DNA of 64,000 nucleotides, from assembly GCF_902491285.1 (NCBI RefSeq), contig NZ_CABUHK010000011.1, forward strand, positions 1 to 64,000. The letters are read 5' to 3'. Source of the stretch: an uncultured Bacteroides sp. GTDB lineage: Bacteria > Bacteroidota > Bacteroidia > Bacteroidales > Bacteroidaceae. Below the pieces are notes generated by a model. That model was given only the letters and a program-made list of their open reading frames with translations. It did not search any database and was not told the DNA's origin. Position 1 is the stretch's first letter, and each line of letters begins with the position of its first letter. Of the stretch, positions 18,202 through 26,331 are shown piece after piece. The position numbers were made by a program, and so were the translations under genes.

Positions 18202-19512
18202 ATGAAACATTTATTATATAGTCTATTAGGTATTTTGTTACTTGCCGGATGTAAAGAGGACAAGTACAATGTGATTATTCCGATGTCGGATATTTACTTG
18301 AGTGCGCCTCAGGATGGAGCGGCTATTGATTTGAATGATTTCTCAATCAATGAGTATGTTTTTTCATGGGAGAAACCTTTGGAAAATGGAGCCAAACTGT
18401 TGCTCAGTGCTACCAGAGACTTCAAACTGCCGGTGGTGATTGATGCCGGTAAATCCACTTCTTTTGCTTTGTCTGCATTGAATGCCGATCAGGCTTTTTC
18501 TCAACTGGGGATTAAGACAGGTCAGGAAGTGGTGTTATACTGGACGGTGAAAGAAACCGGTAATACCACAGCCGCAGCATCGGATGTGCGTACTGTTCGT
18601 GTGATACGTATGGCCAGTAAATTGTTAAAGCCGGAAGATATGTCAGTGGTCGCTTTGGCTGAGGATGCTCCCGAGACGGCTATACAGTTTGAATGGGATA
18701 CTGAGGAATGGCCGGAGTCAACTTCATATTCGCTCTGTTTCTCACTGGATCCGGAAATGAAGCAAACGGTTGCCGAACAGAGTGTGGGAATCGCGGCAGG
18801 TAAATCTTCGTTGACTCATGAAGAGCTGCAGGCAATCCTTGATCAACTTTCTATCAAGCGTTGGACATCCAACTCTGTATACTGGAATGTAAAGGCAGAT
18901 AACGGGCAGTTGGTATCTCGTTCTTCCGGCGTGTTGAATATGACGGAAATGATGCGTTTTATAGATGTCCGCGGTGATGAGAAAATAACTTATCGTGTGG
19001 CTCGCATTTTTTACAATGACGGAACATCATTGGTTTGGTTGGCAGATAATCTGCGGACAACTAAATATCCTGACGGAACGGATATTGAGACTGGCAATTA
19101 TATGAACACGCCGGCATCTTTGGGAGAAGGTAGAGTGAAGGCTTACGGAGTACATTATCATTATGACATTCGTGACAAGATAGCACCTGAAGGATGGCAT
19201 TTGCCAACCATACAGGAATATAAGAACTTGTTTGCTGAAGCAGGAACCGCCGAAGGACAGTGGAATGTATTGAAAGATACTGAATATTATGAATCGGTGA
19301 AAGGAAAGGCGCATTTGAATGAATGGAAATTCAATTTGACTGCTTCCGGACAATGGAGCGGTACTGCAATCACTAATCATACCGGACAGTATTGTTATCT
19401 GTTGGTGACCGATGATATGTCTCATCAATGTATTCTTCACGATGGCGGGGCGACATTGTGGAGTCCCTGGACGACAGGTGCTCCTGCACGTTTTATCTAC
19501 AATGAAAATTAA
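18202..19512 (+). CDS. SusE-like surface lipoprotein fused to a FISUMP domain
   Basis: A 436-residue lipoprotein (Cys17 in LLAGC). The N-terminal part to about residue 110 resembles SusE (YLSAPQDGAAIDLNDFSINEYVFSWEKP), followed by a second similar beta-domain to about 245. The C-terminal ~180 residues match the Fibrobacter-succinogenes major paralogous (FISUMP) domain, with LVWLADNLRTTKYPDGT, YGVHYHYD and APEGWHLPTIQEYKNL. As the third gene after susC/susD, it takes the position of surface glycan-binding proteins. A glycan-binding role is inferred, and the function of the FISUMP domain is not established. Confidence 0.85.
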   Translation: MKHLLYSLLGILLLAGCKEDKYNVIIPMSDIYLSAPQDGAAIDLNDFSINEYVFSWEKPLENGAKLLLSATRDFKLPVVIDAGKSTSFALSALNADQAFSQLGIKTGQEVVLYWTVKETGNTTAAASDVRTVRVIRMASKLLKPEDMSVVALAEDAPETAIQFEWDTEEWPESTSYSLCFSLDPEMKQTVAEQSVGIAAGKSSLTHEELQAILDQLSIKRWTSNSVYWNVKADNGQLVSRSSGVLNMTEMMRFIDVRGDEKITYRVARIFYNDGTSLVWLADNLRTTKYPDGTDIETGNYMNTPASLGEGRVKAYGVHYHYDIRDKIAPEGWHLPTIQEYKNLFAEAGTAEGQWNVLKDTEYYESVKGKAHLNEWKFNLTASGQWSGTAITNHTGQYCYLLVTDDMSHQCILHDGGATLWSPWTTGAPARFIYNEN

Positions 19513-19540
19513 TCAGGTGAAAATTAAAAGTATATCAATC

Positions 19541-21103
19541 ATGCTAATCAATATAAAGAAAACTATGACTCTGTTATCTACCTTATTATTAGGTGTTATG
19601 TGTAGCTTTTGTTCCGATACGATAGATGTGTATGCCGGGCAGTATGGAGAAGAAGGTACAAGTGAACCGGAAACTCCGGAAGTGGTAGGAAACATTGTAC
19701 CGATTGAGTCACTAAGGAATCCCGATAGGGGATTCCACTTGGAATGTAACTTGCTTGCTGACCAGATGAAAAGTCCGTATAATGATTATGAGGTTTATGC
19801 GAATGATTTGTATACAAAGAAAGTTGAGCAATTCGATGCAAAGGACGACAACCTGACTCTTGTACAGCAATATATTTATCTGACCAAGTGGGTGAGCAAA
19901 GACCTGGACGCTGAGGCTTTGGATAATATTCGTAAGATATTCGAGTTGATGAAAGCACAGGGATATAAAGCAATTCTTCGTTTTGCATATAATCATGCCG
20001 GACTTAATACTTCCGGTGGTGAATCCAAGCAATGGATTCTCCGGCATATTGAGCAACTGACTCCTTTGTTGAATGAATACATCGGACAAATAGCTGCGAT
20101 GCAGGTTGGGTTTATCGGTGCTTGGGGAGAGTGGCATACTTCTCCGTTAGTGAACGACCAGAGTGCGAAGAATGCAATTGTCAGTGCTTTATTAAGAGCT
20201 TTGCCCGCACCTTATTGTGTAGAAATGCGTTATCCAAATCATAAAAAAGCATTGACACTGGAACAGGAAGAGTATCGCGGACGCATCGGGTATGCGAACG
20301 ATTATTTTACGGCCGGCGAACATCCTCTGGCACCGGGCAATGACTTTATCCCCAATACAGACGACTATAAGCAAGTAACGGAAGAGGTAAAGGCGAATAA
20401 TTTCTATATGAGTGGTGAAATCCCTTATAATGAGAATACGGAATGGGGGCTGGCAGAGTTGATAACTCCGATGAAGTCATTGCGTATCTTGCGCGAACAC
20501 CGTTATTCGGCATTTGATGTGACGCAGAATTATGATTTGAACATCATGAGCTGGAAGCGGGTGAAGTTGAATCCTGCCTTACTGAATGACAATAACATTC
20601 TCTTTGATGAGAGTTATTTTAAAGATGCAGACGGAAATGAGGTCGTTCGTTCTTTTTATGATTTTGTACGCGACCATTTGGGATATCGTTTGAATCTGCA
20701 GGACGAATCGGCTGTTGAGGCGAAAAGTGGAAATCTGGAATATGACCTGACGATTACTAATACCGGTTTTGCTACGGTGGTTAATCCTAAAGAGGTTTAT
20801 TTGGTACTTGTTTCCGGTGATGGGCAGGTAGTAAAAGAGATAAAGCTGGATGTCGATCCGAAAAACTGGATTCCTTCCACCAATGAAGAGCCCAATCAGG
20901 CTGCGAGGTATTCCATAAAAGGAAGTGTGGCTGCCGGATTGAGCGGAACATACAAGGTCGGAATCTGGATGCCGGAGAAAGTGGCTGATTTGAAATACAA
21001 TCCGGTTTATGCCGTTAAGTTTGCTCCTACAAACAAACTGGCTCATTGGTATGATGATGCAGGAAAATATGCAGTGAATATTTTCGGTGAGGTTACCTTC
21101 TGA
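19541..21103 (+). CDS. DUF4874/DUF4832 protein, putative glycoside hydrolase
   Basis: A 520-residue exported protein, with a probable lipoprotein signal (Cys21 or Cys24). The N-terminal ~345 residues (DUF4874) read like a TIM barrel: NPDRGFHLE, LVQQYIYLTKW, YKAILRFAYNHAG, MQVGFIGAWGEWH, PYCVEMRYP, NNFYMSGEIPY. The C-terminal ~160 residues (DUF4832) are a beta-sandwich. Glu197 (in GAWGEWH) and Glu293 (in YMSGE) fall at the likely ends of strands 4 and 7, where retaining clan GH-A enzymes keep their acid/base and nucleophile. Activity is therefore plausible but unproven. The gene lies between the SusE-like and GH35 genes. An upstream in-frame start would overlap the previous gene by 100 bp and lacks a signal peptide. 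Confidence 0.8.
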   Translation: MLINIKKTMTLLSTLLLGVMCSFCSDTIDVYAGQYGEEGTSEPETPEVVGNIVPIESLRNPDRGFHLECNLLADQMKSPYNDYEVYANDLYTKKVEQFDAKDDNLTLVQQYIYLTKWVSKDLDAEALDNIRKIFELMKAQGYKAILRFAYNHAGLNTSGGESKQWILRHIEQLTPLLNEYIGQIAAMQVGFIGAWGEWHTSPLVNDQSAKNAIVSALLRALPAPYCVEMRYPNHKKALTLEQEEYRGRIGYANDYFTAGEHPLAPGNDFIPNTDDYKQVTEEVKANNFYMSGEIPYNENTEWGLAELITPMKSLRILREHRYSAFDVTQNYDLNIMSWKRVKLNPALLNDNNILFDESYFKDADGNEVVRSFYDFVRDHLGYRLNLQDESAVEAKSGNLEYDLTITNTGFATVVNPKEVYLVLVSGDGQVVKEIKLDVDPKNWIPSTNEEPNQAARYSIKGSVAAGLSGTYKVGIWMPEKVADLKYNPVYAVKFAPTNKLAHWYDDAGKYAVNIFGEVTF

Positions 21104-21119
21104 TGCAGACTGGTGGATG

Positions 21120-21158
21120 CTCCGGCCGGGAAAAGCCGGTTTTATGGACAGGCCGGAG
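21120..21158 (+). other. GC-rich intra-operon hairpin before the GH35 gene
   Basis: Arms CTCCGGCC (21120-21127) and GGCCGGAG (21151-21158) pair perfectly, and an additional CCGG lies between them. No U-tract follows, so it is unlikely to be a full terminator. It may be a processing or stabilising stem between PUL genes. Confidence 0.55.
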
Positions 21159-21184
21159 TATCACAATACTTATGATATATTTGA

Positions 21185-23518
21185 ATGAAGATGAATAAAA
21201 ATCGAAACGAGGTATTTATTATACTTAACTTAATTGTATCATTTTTGGTTTCAGCCTGTTCTTCCCCCAGAGAACAGGTTAAAATAGAAAATGGTACTTT
21301 TAATATCAACGGAAAAGAGGTGCAATTGATTTGTGGAGAAATGCACTATCCCCGTATTCCGCACGAGTATTGGCGTGACCGTCTCCGTAGGGCGCGTGCG
21401 ATGGGATTGAACACTGTCTCTGCTTACGTATTCTGGAACTTTCACGAGCGGCAGCCGGGCGAGTTTGATTTCAGCGGACAGGCGGATATTGCCGGATTTG
21501 TCCGTACGGCACAGGAAGAAGGACTGTATGTCATTCTTCGTCCCGGACCGTATGTATGTGCGGAATGGGATTTCGGCGGATATCCTTCATGGCTATTGAA
21601 GGAAAAAGACATGACCTACCGTAGCAAAGACCCGCGTTTCCTGTCCTATTGCGAACGATATATCAAGGAACTCGGCAAGCAATTATCTCCCTTGACTATC
21701 AACAATGGCGGTAACATTATCATGGTGCAAGTGGAAAATGAGTACGGCTCGTATGCGGCGGATAAAGAGTATCTCGCCGCTATTCGTGATATGATAAAAG
21801 AGGCGGGCTTTAATGTTCCGTTGTTCACCTGTGACGGTGGCGGACAAGTAGAAGCCGGACATATTGACGGTGCATTGCCCACACTAAATGGTGTATTCGG
21901 TGAAGATATTTTCAAAGTGGTGGATAAGTATCATCTGGGCGGCCCTTACTTTGTGGCAGAATTCTATCCTGCCTGGTTTGACGAGTGGGGAAAGCGTCAT
22001 TCGTCTGTCGCTTATGAGCGTCCTGCCGAACAATTGGACTGGATGCTGAGCCACGGAGTATCTGTCAGTATGTATATGTTCCATGGCGGAACAAATTTCT
22101 GGTACACGAATGGAGCCAATACCGGCGGCGGTTATCAGCCCCAGCCGACAAGTTATGACTATGACGCACCTTTGGGCGAGTGGGGAAATTGTTATCCCAA
22201 ATACCATGCATTCAGAGAAGTGATTCAGAAATACCTGCCTGAAGGGACTGTATTGCCGGAAGTGCCTGCCGATAATCCGACCACCACTTTCGCTACAGTC
22301 GAATTAAAGGAAAGTGCCCCTTTGGGTGCCGCTTTTCATCAGACTACACAATCGGAAGAGATACTGTCAATGGAGGATGTAGGCGTTGATTTTGGATATA
22401 TTCATTATCAGACAACCATTCCAAAAGCAGGAAAGCAAAAACTTGTCATACAGGATTTGCGCGACTATGCCGTGATTCTGATAGATGGCAAACAAGTGGC
22501 TAGCCTGGATCGCCGTTACAATCAGAATAGCGTGACATTGAATGTACAGAAAGCACCCGCTACGTTGGAGATTCTGGTTGAAAACACCGGGCGTGTGAAT
22601 TACGGCCCCGATATACTGTTCAATCGAAAAGGTATCACCAACCAGGTTCTGTGGGGCGATGAGAAATTGGCCGGATGGTCTGTTACTCCCTTACCTTTAT
22701 ATAAAGAGAAAGTTTCGGAGATAAAATTTGGTGAGACTATCAAAGGAGTTCCCGCTTTCCATAAAGGGACATTTACGGTTCAGCAGAAAGGTGACTGTTT
22801 TGTCGATATGAGCCAATGGGGAAAAGGGGCTGTGTGGGTAAATGGGAAATCACTCGGACGTTTTTGGAACATCGGCCCTCAGCAAACGCTTTATCTGCCC
22901 GCTCCATGGTTGAAAGAAGGAGAGAACGAAATTATTGTCTTTGAAATGGAAGATACGGGCAATCGCGCTTTGCGCGGATTGGATCGGCCTGTTCTGGATA
23001 GCCTGGGTAGGGATAAAAACTATCAGAAAGGACAACACCGTGCAATAATGGGCACCCCGATTCTAGAAGACGGTGACATCGTGTTGAAGACCGCTTTGCA
23101 AGAAACCAATGAATGGCAGCCATTCGACTTCCCTGTTGCAACTACCCTCCGTCACTTCTGCATCGAGACTCTTACTTCCTACACAGAAGATAATCAGGCC
23201 TGTATTTCGGAAGTGGAGCTGCTGGACGATAAGGGGCGGACGATTGATAAGAAAAAATGGGAGATTGTTTATGTGAGCAGCGAGCTGGTTGATAAGAACT
23301 TGGGAATAGGAGAGAATCTATTTGACGGAGATATTTCTTCTTTCTGGCATACGGATGCGGATACCGGTTCCCATCATCCTCACCGGATTATCATTGATAT
23401 GAAGGAAATATATAAAGTTTCTGCTATCCGCTTTAAAGTTCGTAAGGGTTCGTTCTTATCCGGAAAGGTGAAAGACGTAAATATATATGGTCGTCCGCAA
23501 TTCTTCTTGTTTCATTGA
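21185..23518 (+). CDS. GH35 beta-galactosidase lipoprotein with C-terminal F5/8-type domain
   Basis: A 777-residue enzyme removing terminal beta-linked galactose. The lipoprotein signal ends at Cys25 (LVSAC). The GH35 barrel covers about residues 33-350. The acid/base Glu186 lies in VENEYG and the nucleophile Glu259 in VAEFYPAWFDEWG, both canonical for the family. Two jelly-roll domains follow (for example VWVNGKSLGRFWNIGPQQTLYLPAPWL), which are usual in GH35. The last ~150 residues look like an F5/8-type C (discoidin) carbohydrate-binding domain (LFDGDISSFWHTD). It lies 72 bp before GH89 and likely acts after or before it on the same glycan. Confidence 0.94.
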   Translation: MKMNKNRNEVFIILNLIVSFLVSACSSPREQVKIENGTFNINGKEVQLICGEMHYPRIPHEYWRDRLRRARAMGLNTVSAYVFWNFHERQPGEFDFSGQADIAGFVRTAQEEGLYVILRPGPYVCAEWDFGGYPSWLLKEKDMTYRSKDPRFLSYCERYIKELGKQLSPLTINNGGNIIMVQVENEYGSYAADKEYLAAIRDMIKEAGFNVPLFTCDGGGQVEAGHIDGALPTLNGVFGEDIFKVVDKYHLGGPYFVAEFYPAWFDEWGKRHSSVAYERPAEQLDWMLSHGVSVSMYMFHGGTNFWYTNGANTGGGYQPQPTSYDYDAPLGEWGNCYPKYHAFREVIQKYLPEGTVLPEVPADNPTTTFATVELKESAPLGAAFHQTTQSEEILSMEDVGVDFGYIHYQTTIPKAGKQKLVIQDLRDYAVILIDGKQVASLDRRYNQNSVTLNVQKAPATLEILVENTGRVNYGPDILFNRKGITNQVLWGDEKLAGWSVTPLPLYKEKVSEIKFGETIKGVPAFHKGTFTVQQKGDCFVDMSQWGKGAVWVNGKSLGRFWNIGPQQTLYLPAPWLKEGENEIIVFEMEDTGNRALRGLDRPVLDSLGRDKNYQKGQHRAIMGTPILEDGDIVLKTALQETNEWQPFDFPVATTLRHFCIETLTSYTEDNQACISEVELLDDKGRTIDKKKWEIVYVSSELVDKNLGIGENLFDGDISSFWHTDADTGSHHPHRIIIDMKEIYKVSAIRFKVRKGSFLSGKVKDVNIYGRPQFFLFH

Positions 23519-23590
23519 TTAAAACGTGATTAATTGAAAAATAGTTGACTCTTATTTATTATATTTGGAGAATCTAAAAAATAAACTACT

Positions 23591-25714
23591 ATGTATATGC
23601 GTTTTGTGTTGACTTTATTACTCGGGACTATATGGCTATGTAGCTGTCAGTCAGAGAAACTGTCGGTCAATTCTTTGGCTGGGCGTGTGACGGAAGGTAC
23701 TTCGGACGGTCGGATTCTTTTCCGGATTATTGCTGACGGAAGCAACCCGGCAAAGGATTACTTTGAAATATCTTCGGAGAACGGTAAAGTTCTGATAACC
23801 GGAAATTCCGATTTATCATTGGCCACCGGGCTGAACTGGTATCTGAAATATGTGGCCGGTATCCATCTTTCTTGGAATAATCCGTCTCAGAAATTGCCGG
23901 AAGTATTGCCGCTTCCTGAAGAGAAAATACGTCAGGAGACGGCTATGAAGAACCGTTACTACCTGAACTATTGTACCTATTCCTACTCTATGGCTTTCTG
24001 GGATTGGGAGCGCTGGGAGAAGGAGATAGACTGGATGGCATTGCACGGCATTAATATGCCTTTGAGCATTACAGGAATGGAAGTTGTATGGTACAATCTG
24101 TTGAAACGTGTCGGATATACAACAGAGGAAATCAATGAGTTTATTTCCGGTCCGGCTTTTATGGCTTGGTGGCAGATGAATAATCTGGAAGGATGGGGCG
24201 GGCCGAACCCCGATAGTTGGTATCAGCAGCAAGAAGCACTTCAAAAGAAGATAGTATCCCGTATGCGGGAGCTGGGTATTGAGCCCGTATTTCCAGGTTA
24301 TGCAGGGATGGTTCCCCGTAATATAGGCGAGAAACTGGGGTATCAGATTGCTGACCCCGGCAAATGGTGCGGCTTCCCGCGTCCGGCTTTCCTCTCTTCG
24401 GAAGACGAGCATTTCGATTCCTTTGCAGCGATGTACTATGAAGAATTGGAGAAACTTTACGGAAAAGCTAAATATTACAGTATGGATCCTTTTCACGAAG
24501 GCGGAAATACGGAAGGAGTGGACTTGGCAAAAGCTGGGGCTTCCATAATGAAAGCTATGAAGAAAGCAAATCCGGAATCAGTTTGGGTGATTCAGGCATG
24601 GCAGGCAAATCCGCGTCCGGCTATGGTTGATGCGTTGGATGCCGGGGATATGCTGGTACTGGATTTATATAGCGAGAGACTTCCCCAGTGGGGTGATCCG
24701 GATTCAATGTGGTATCGTGAAAAAGGTTTTGGCAAACATGACTGGCTTTATTGTATGTTGCTCAATTTCGGTGGTAATGTCGGTCTGCACGGGCGGATGA
24801 ATCAGTTGGTGAACGGATATTATGATGCGTGTGCACATACAAATGGGAAAACATTGCGTGGAGTAGGGGCTACTCCCGAGGGTATTGAGAATAATCCGGT
24901 GATGTTCGAATTGTTGTATGAGTTGCCGTGGCGTGCCGGACGTTTTTCACCGGACGCGTGGCTGCAAGGATATCTGAAGGCCCGTTATGGTGGTGAATTA
25001 TCACCGGAAGTTCTGGAAGCATGGAGAGCGTTGGAGCATACGGTTTATAATGCTCCTAAAAACTATCAGGGTGAAGGAACGGTAGAGTCCTTGTTGTGTG
25101 CCCGTCCGGGATTTCATTTGGACAGGACATCGACATGGGGATATGCCAAACTGTTCTACTCGCCTGATTCTACATCAAAAGCTGCCGGTATGCTGCTTTC
25201 TGTTGCCGGACAGTACAAGGGGAATAATAACTTTGAATATGATTTGGTGGATATAGTGCGTCAGAGTAATGCTGATAAAGGTAATGTATTGCTCGAAGAG
25301 ATATCTCAGAGTTATGACCGGAAAGACAAAGGGAATTTCCGGAAGCAGACACGGCAGTTCCTTGACCTCATTCTCTCGCAAGACAGTTTACTGTCTACCC
25401 GGAAAGAGTTTTCCGTTTCTTCCTGGCTGACTGCCGCACGTTCTCTAGGGACTACTGACGAAGAAAAGAAACTCTACGAATGGAATGCGTCTGCATTAAT
25501 CACTGTCTGGGGTGATAGCATTGCTGCCAATCAGGGAGGCTTGCATGATTATTCTCATCGTGAATGGAGCGGTCTTCTGAAAGATTTGTATTATCCGCGT
25601 TGGAAGGCTTTCTTTGAGCAGAAACAGCAGGAATTGGACGGCAAGTCTGTTGGTGAGGCGGTTAATTTCTATGAAATGGAAAAAGCCTGGGCAGAGAAAT
25701 CGCATGGATATTAA
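23591..25714 (+). CDS. GH89 alpha-N-acetylglucosaminidase lipoprotein
   Basis: A 707-residue homologue of human NAGLU and Clostridium perfringens GH89, which cleave terminal alpha-GlcNAc. The lipobox is near Cys19 (WLCSC). A small N-terminal alpha/beta domain precedes the catalytic barrel, with YLNYCTYSYSMAFWDWERWE at about residue 120. Glu303 (in DPFHEGGNTEG) and Glu444 (in ELLYELPW) are the expected catalytic carboxylates. A C-terminal all-helical domain completes the family layout. Known substrates are heparan sulfate (mammalian) and GlcNAc-alpha-1,4-Gal on gastric mucin (bacterial). It is the last gene of the PUL operon. Confidence 0.94.
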   Translation: MYMRFVLTLLLGTIWLCSCQSEKLSVNSLAGRVTEGTSDGRILFRIIADGSNPAKDYFEISSENGKVLITGNSDLSLATGLNWYLKYVAGIHLSWNNPSQKLPEVLPLPEEKIRQETAMKNRYYLNYCTYSYSMAFWDWERWEKEIDWMALHGINMPLSITGMEVVWYNLLKRVGYTTEEINEFISGPAFMAWWQMNNLEGWGGPNPDSWYQQQEALQKKIVSRMRELGIEPVFPGYAGMVPRNIGEKLGYQIADPGKWCGFPRPAFLSSEDEHFDSFAAMYYEELEKLYGKAKYYSMDPFHEGGNTEGVDLAKAGASIMKAMKKANPESVWVIQAWQANPRPAMVDALDAGDMLVLDLYSERLPQWGDPDSMWYREKGFGKHDWLYCMLLNFGGNVGLHGRMNQLVNGYYDACAHTNGKTLRGVGATPEGIENNPVMFELLYELPWRAGRFSPDAWLQGYLKARYGGELSPEVLEAWRALEHTVYNAPKNYQGEGTVESLLCARPGFHLDRTSTWGYAKLFYSPDSTSKAAGMLLSVAGQYKGNNNFEYDLVDIVRQSNADKGNVLLEEISQSYDRKDKGNFRKQTRQFLDLILSQDSLLSTRKEFSVSSWLTAARSLGTTDEEKKLYEWNASALITVWGDSIAANQGGLHDYSHREWSGLLKDLYYPRWKAFFEQKQQELDGKSVGEAVNFYEMEKAWAEKSHGY

Positions 25715-25715
25715 T

Positions 25716-25758
25716 CTAAAAGTATAAGATAGTAGCGATTCTTTTCTTGTACTTTTAG
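25716..25758 (+). terminator. possible terminator after the PUL
   Basis: CTAAAAGTA (25716-25724) pairs with TACTTTTAG (25750-25758), immediately after the GH89 stop. The arm composition is A/T-rich and no clear U-tract follows. It may form the 3' end of the PUL mRNA together with the element behind it. Confidence 0.4.
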
Positions 25759-25878
25759 CGAGGGTTCATCGGGTTCACCCTGTTGCTGGAACCCTGATGG
25801 ATAAAGCGATAGCGGGTGAAAGAGAGAGGAAAAATCCGGTTGGAACCGTTCTTCATTCTTTCACCTTTGTTTTTTCGA

Positions 25879-25941
25879 TATGCTATGAGCTAATTCAATT
25901 ATGCTATAAGCTAAAAGAAATATGCTATAACCAAAAAGAAA
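25879..25941. repeat. three tandem 21-nt repeats
   Basis: The word TATGCTAT starts at 25879, 25900 and 25921, exactly 21 nt apart. It is followed by (G/A)AGCTAA in the first two copies and a decayed version in the third. The rest of each unit is A-rich. It lies inside the inverted-repeat element. Confidence 0.8.
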
Positions 25942-26030
25942 TTAGGTAATGGCAAATAATCTGTCAATCAATATGTTAATAGTAGAGTTGTCAAGTGTTA
26001 ATAGCTTAATTATCAGGTAGTACTACTTGA

Positions 26031-26100
26031 TATGTTGGGTATATATAGCTGACGTGTTGGATCTATATGCCCAACGTGTCAGCTATATATATCCAACATA
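26031..26100 (+). repeat. 30-bp hairpin with three G-U pairs and a ten-base loop
   Basis: Positions 26031-26060 pair with 26071-26100 without a gap. Of the 30 pairs, 27 are Watson-Crick and three are G-T (26039:26092, 26054:26077, 26055:26076), which pair in plus-strand RNA only. The loop word TTGGATCTATATG recurs at 26101-26113, where it forms a second, shorter stem with TCCAAT. Confidence 0.8.
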
Positions 26101-26294
26101 TTGGATCTATATGTCCAATAGACACTGCAAGCGAAACGATAATGAAGGTGAAAGCGATGAAAGGTAATTTCTCTTTGTCTTTTTTCCTTGCTTTCACCCG
26201 CTATGGCTTTATTCATCGGGTATTTAGCAATAAAGTGAAACCGGTGAACCTCCGGTTAAGCGCATAGAGGACTTTCTGCCGACAAGCCACAATA

Positions 26295-26327
26295 TTATTG
26301 CCGTATATGATTTATTGCCGTATATGA
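26295..26327. repeat. perfect 16-nt tandem duplication
   Basis: TTATTGCCGTATATGA occurs at 26295-26310 and again at 26312-26327, with one base between. It lies just downstream of the stop codon of the minus-strand gene at 26332. No coding role is seen. Confidence 0.85.
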
Positions 26328-26331
26328 GATT

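Larger units (their letters stand above)
25761..26253. mobile_element. non-coding element with imperfect inverted arms of about 107-113 bp (MITE-like)
   Basis: The left arm (about 25761-25867) and right arm (about 26141-26253) are imperfect inverted copies. Both contain GGTTCA-CGG-TTCAC, then TTGCT, then ATAAAGC-ATAGCGGGTGAAAG, then a GGAAAAA block, then CTTTCACCTT. The word GGTGAAAG occurs twice forward and twice inverted, with the same 43-nt spacing at each end. The roughly 270-bp interior has no gene, but has a 21-nt triple repeat and a 30-bp hairpin. No target duplication or transposase is clear. It fills the gap between convergent GH89 and the minus-strand gene at 26332. Confidence 0.55.

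Noticed and set aside
19412..19540. Upstream extension of the DUF4874 protein
   Set aside because: It would overlap the SusE-FISUMP gene by 101 bp and place 43 non-signal residues before a clear signal peptide.
25761..26253. Insertion sequence with transposase
   Set aside because: No frame in the interior resembles a transposase and the element is under 500 bp, so at most a non-autonomous element is supported.
26067..26267. 66-codon frame inside the inverted-repeat element
   Set aside because: It runs across the hairpin and the right arm, with no signal, domain or promoter. Its composition follows the repeat, not protein coding.
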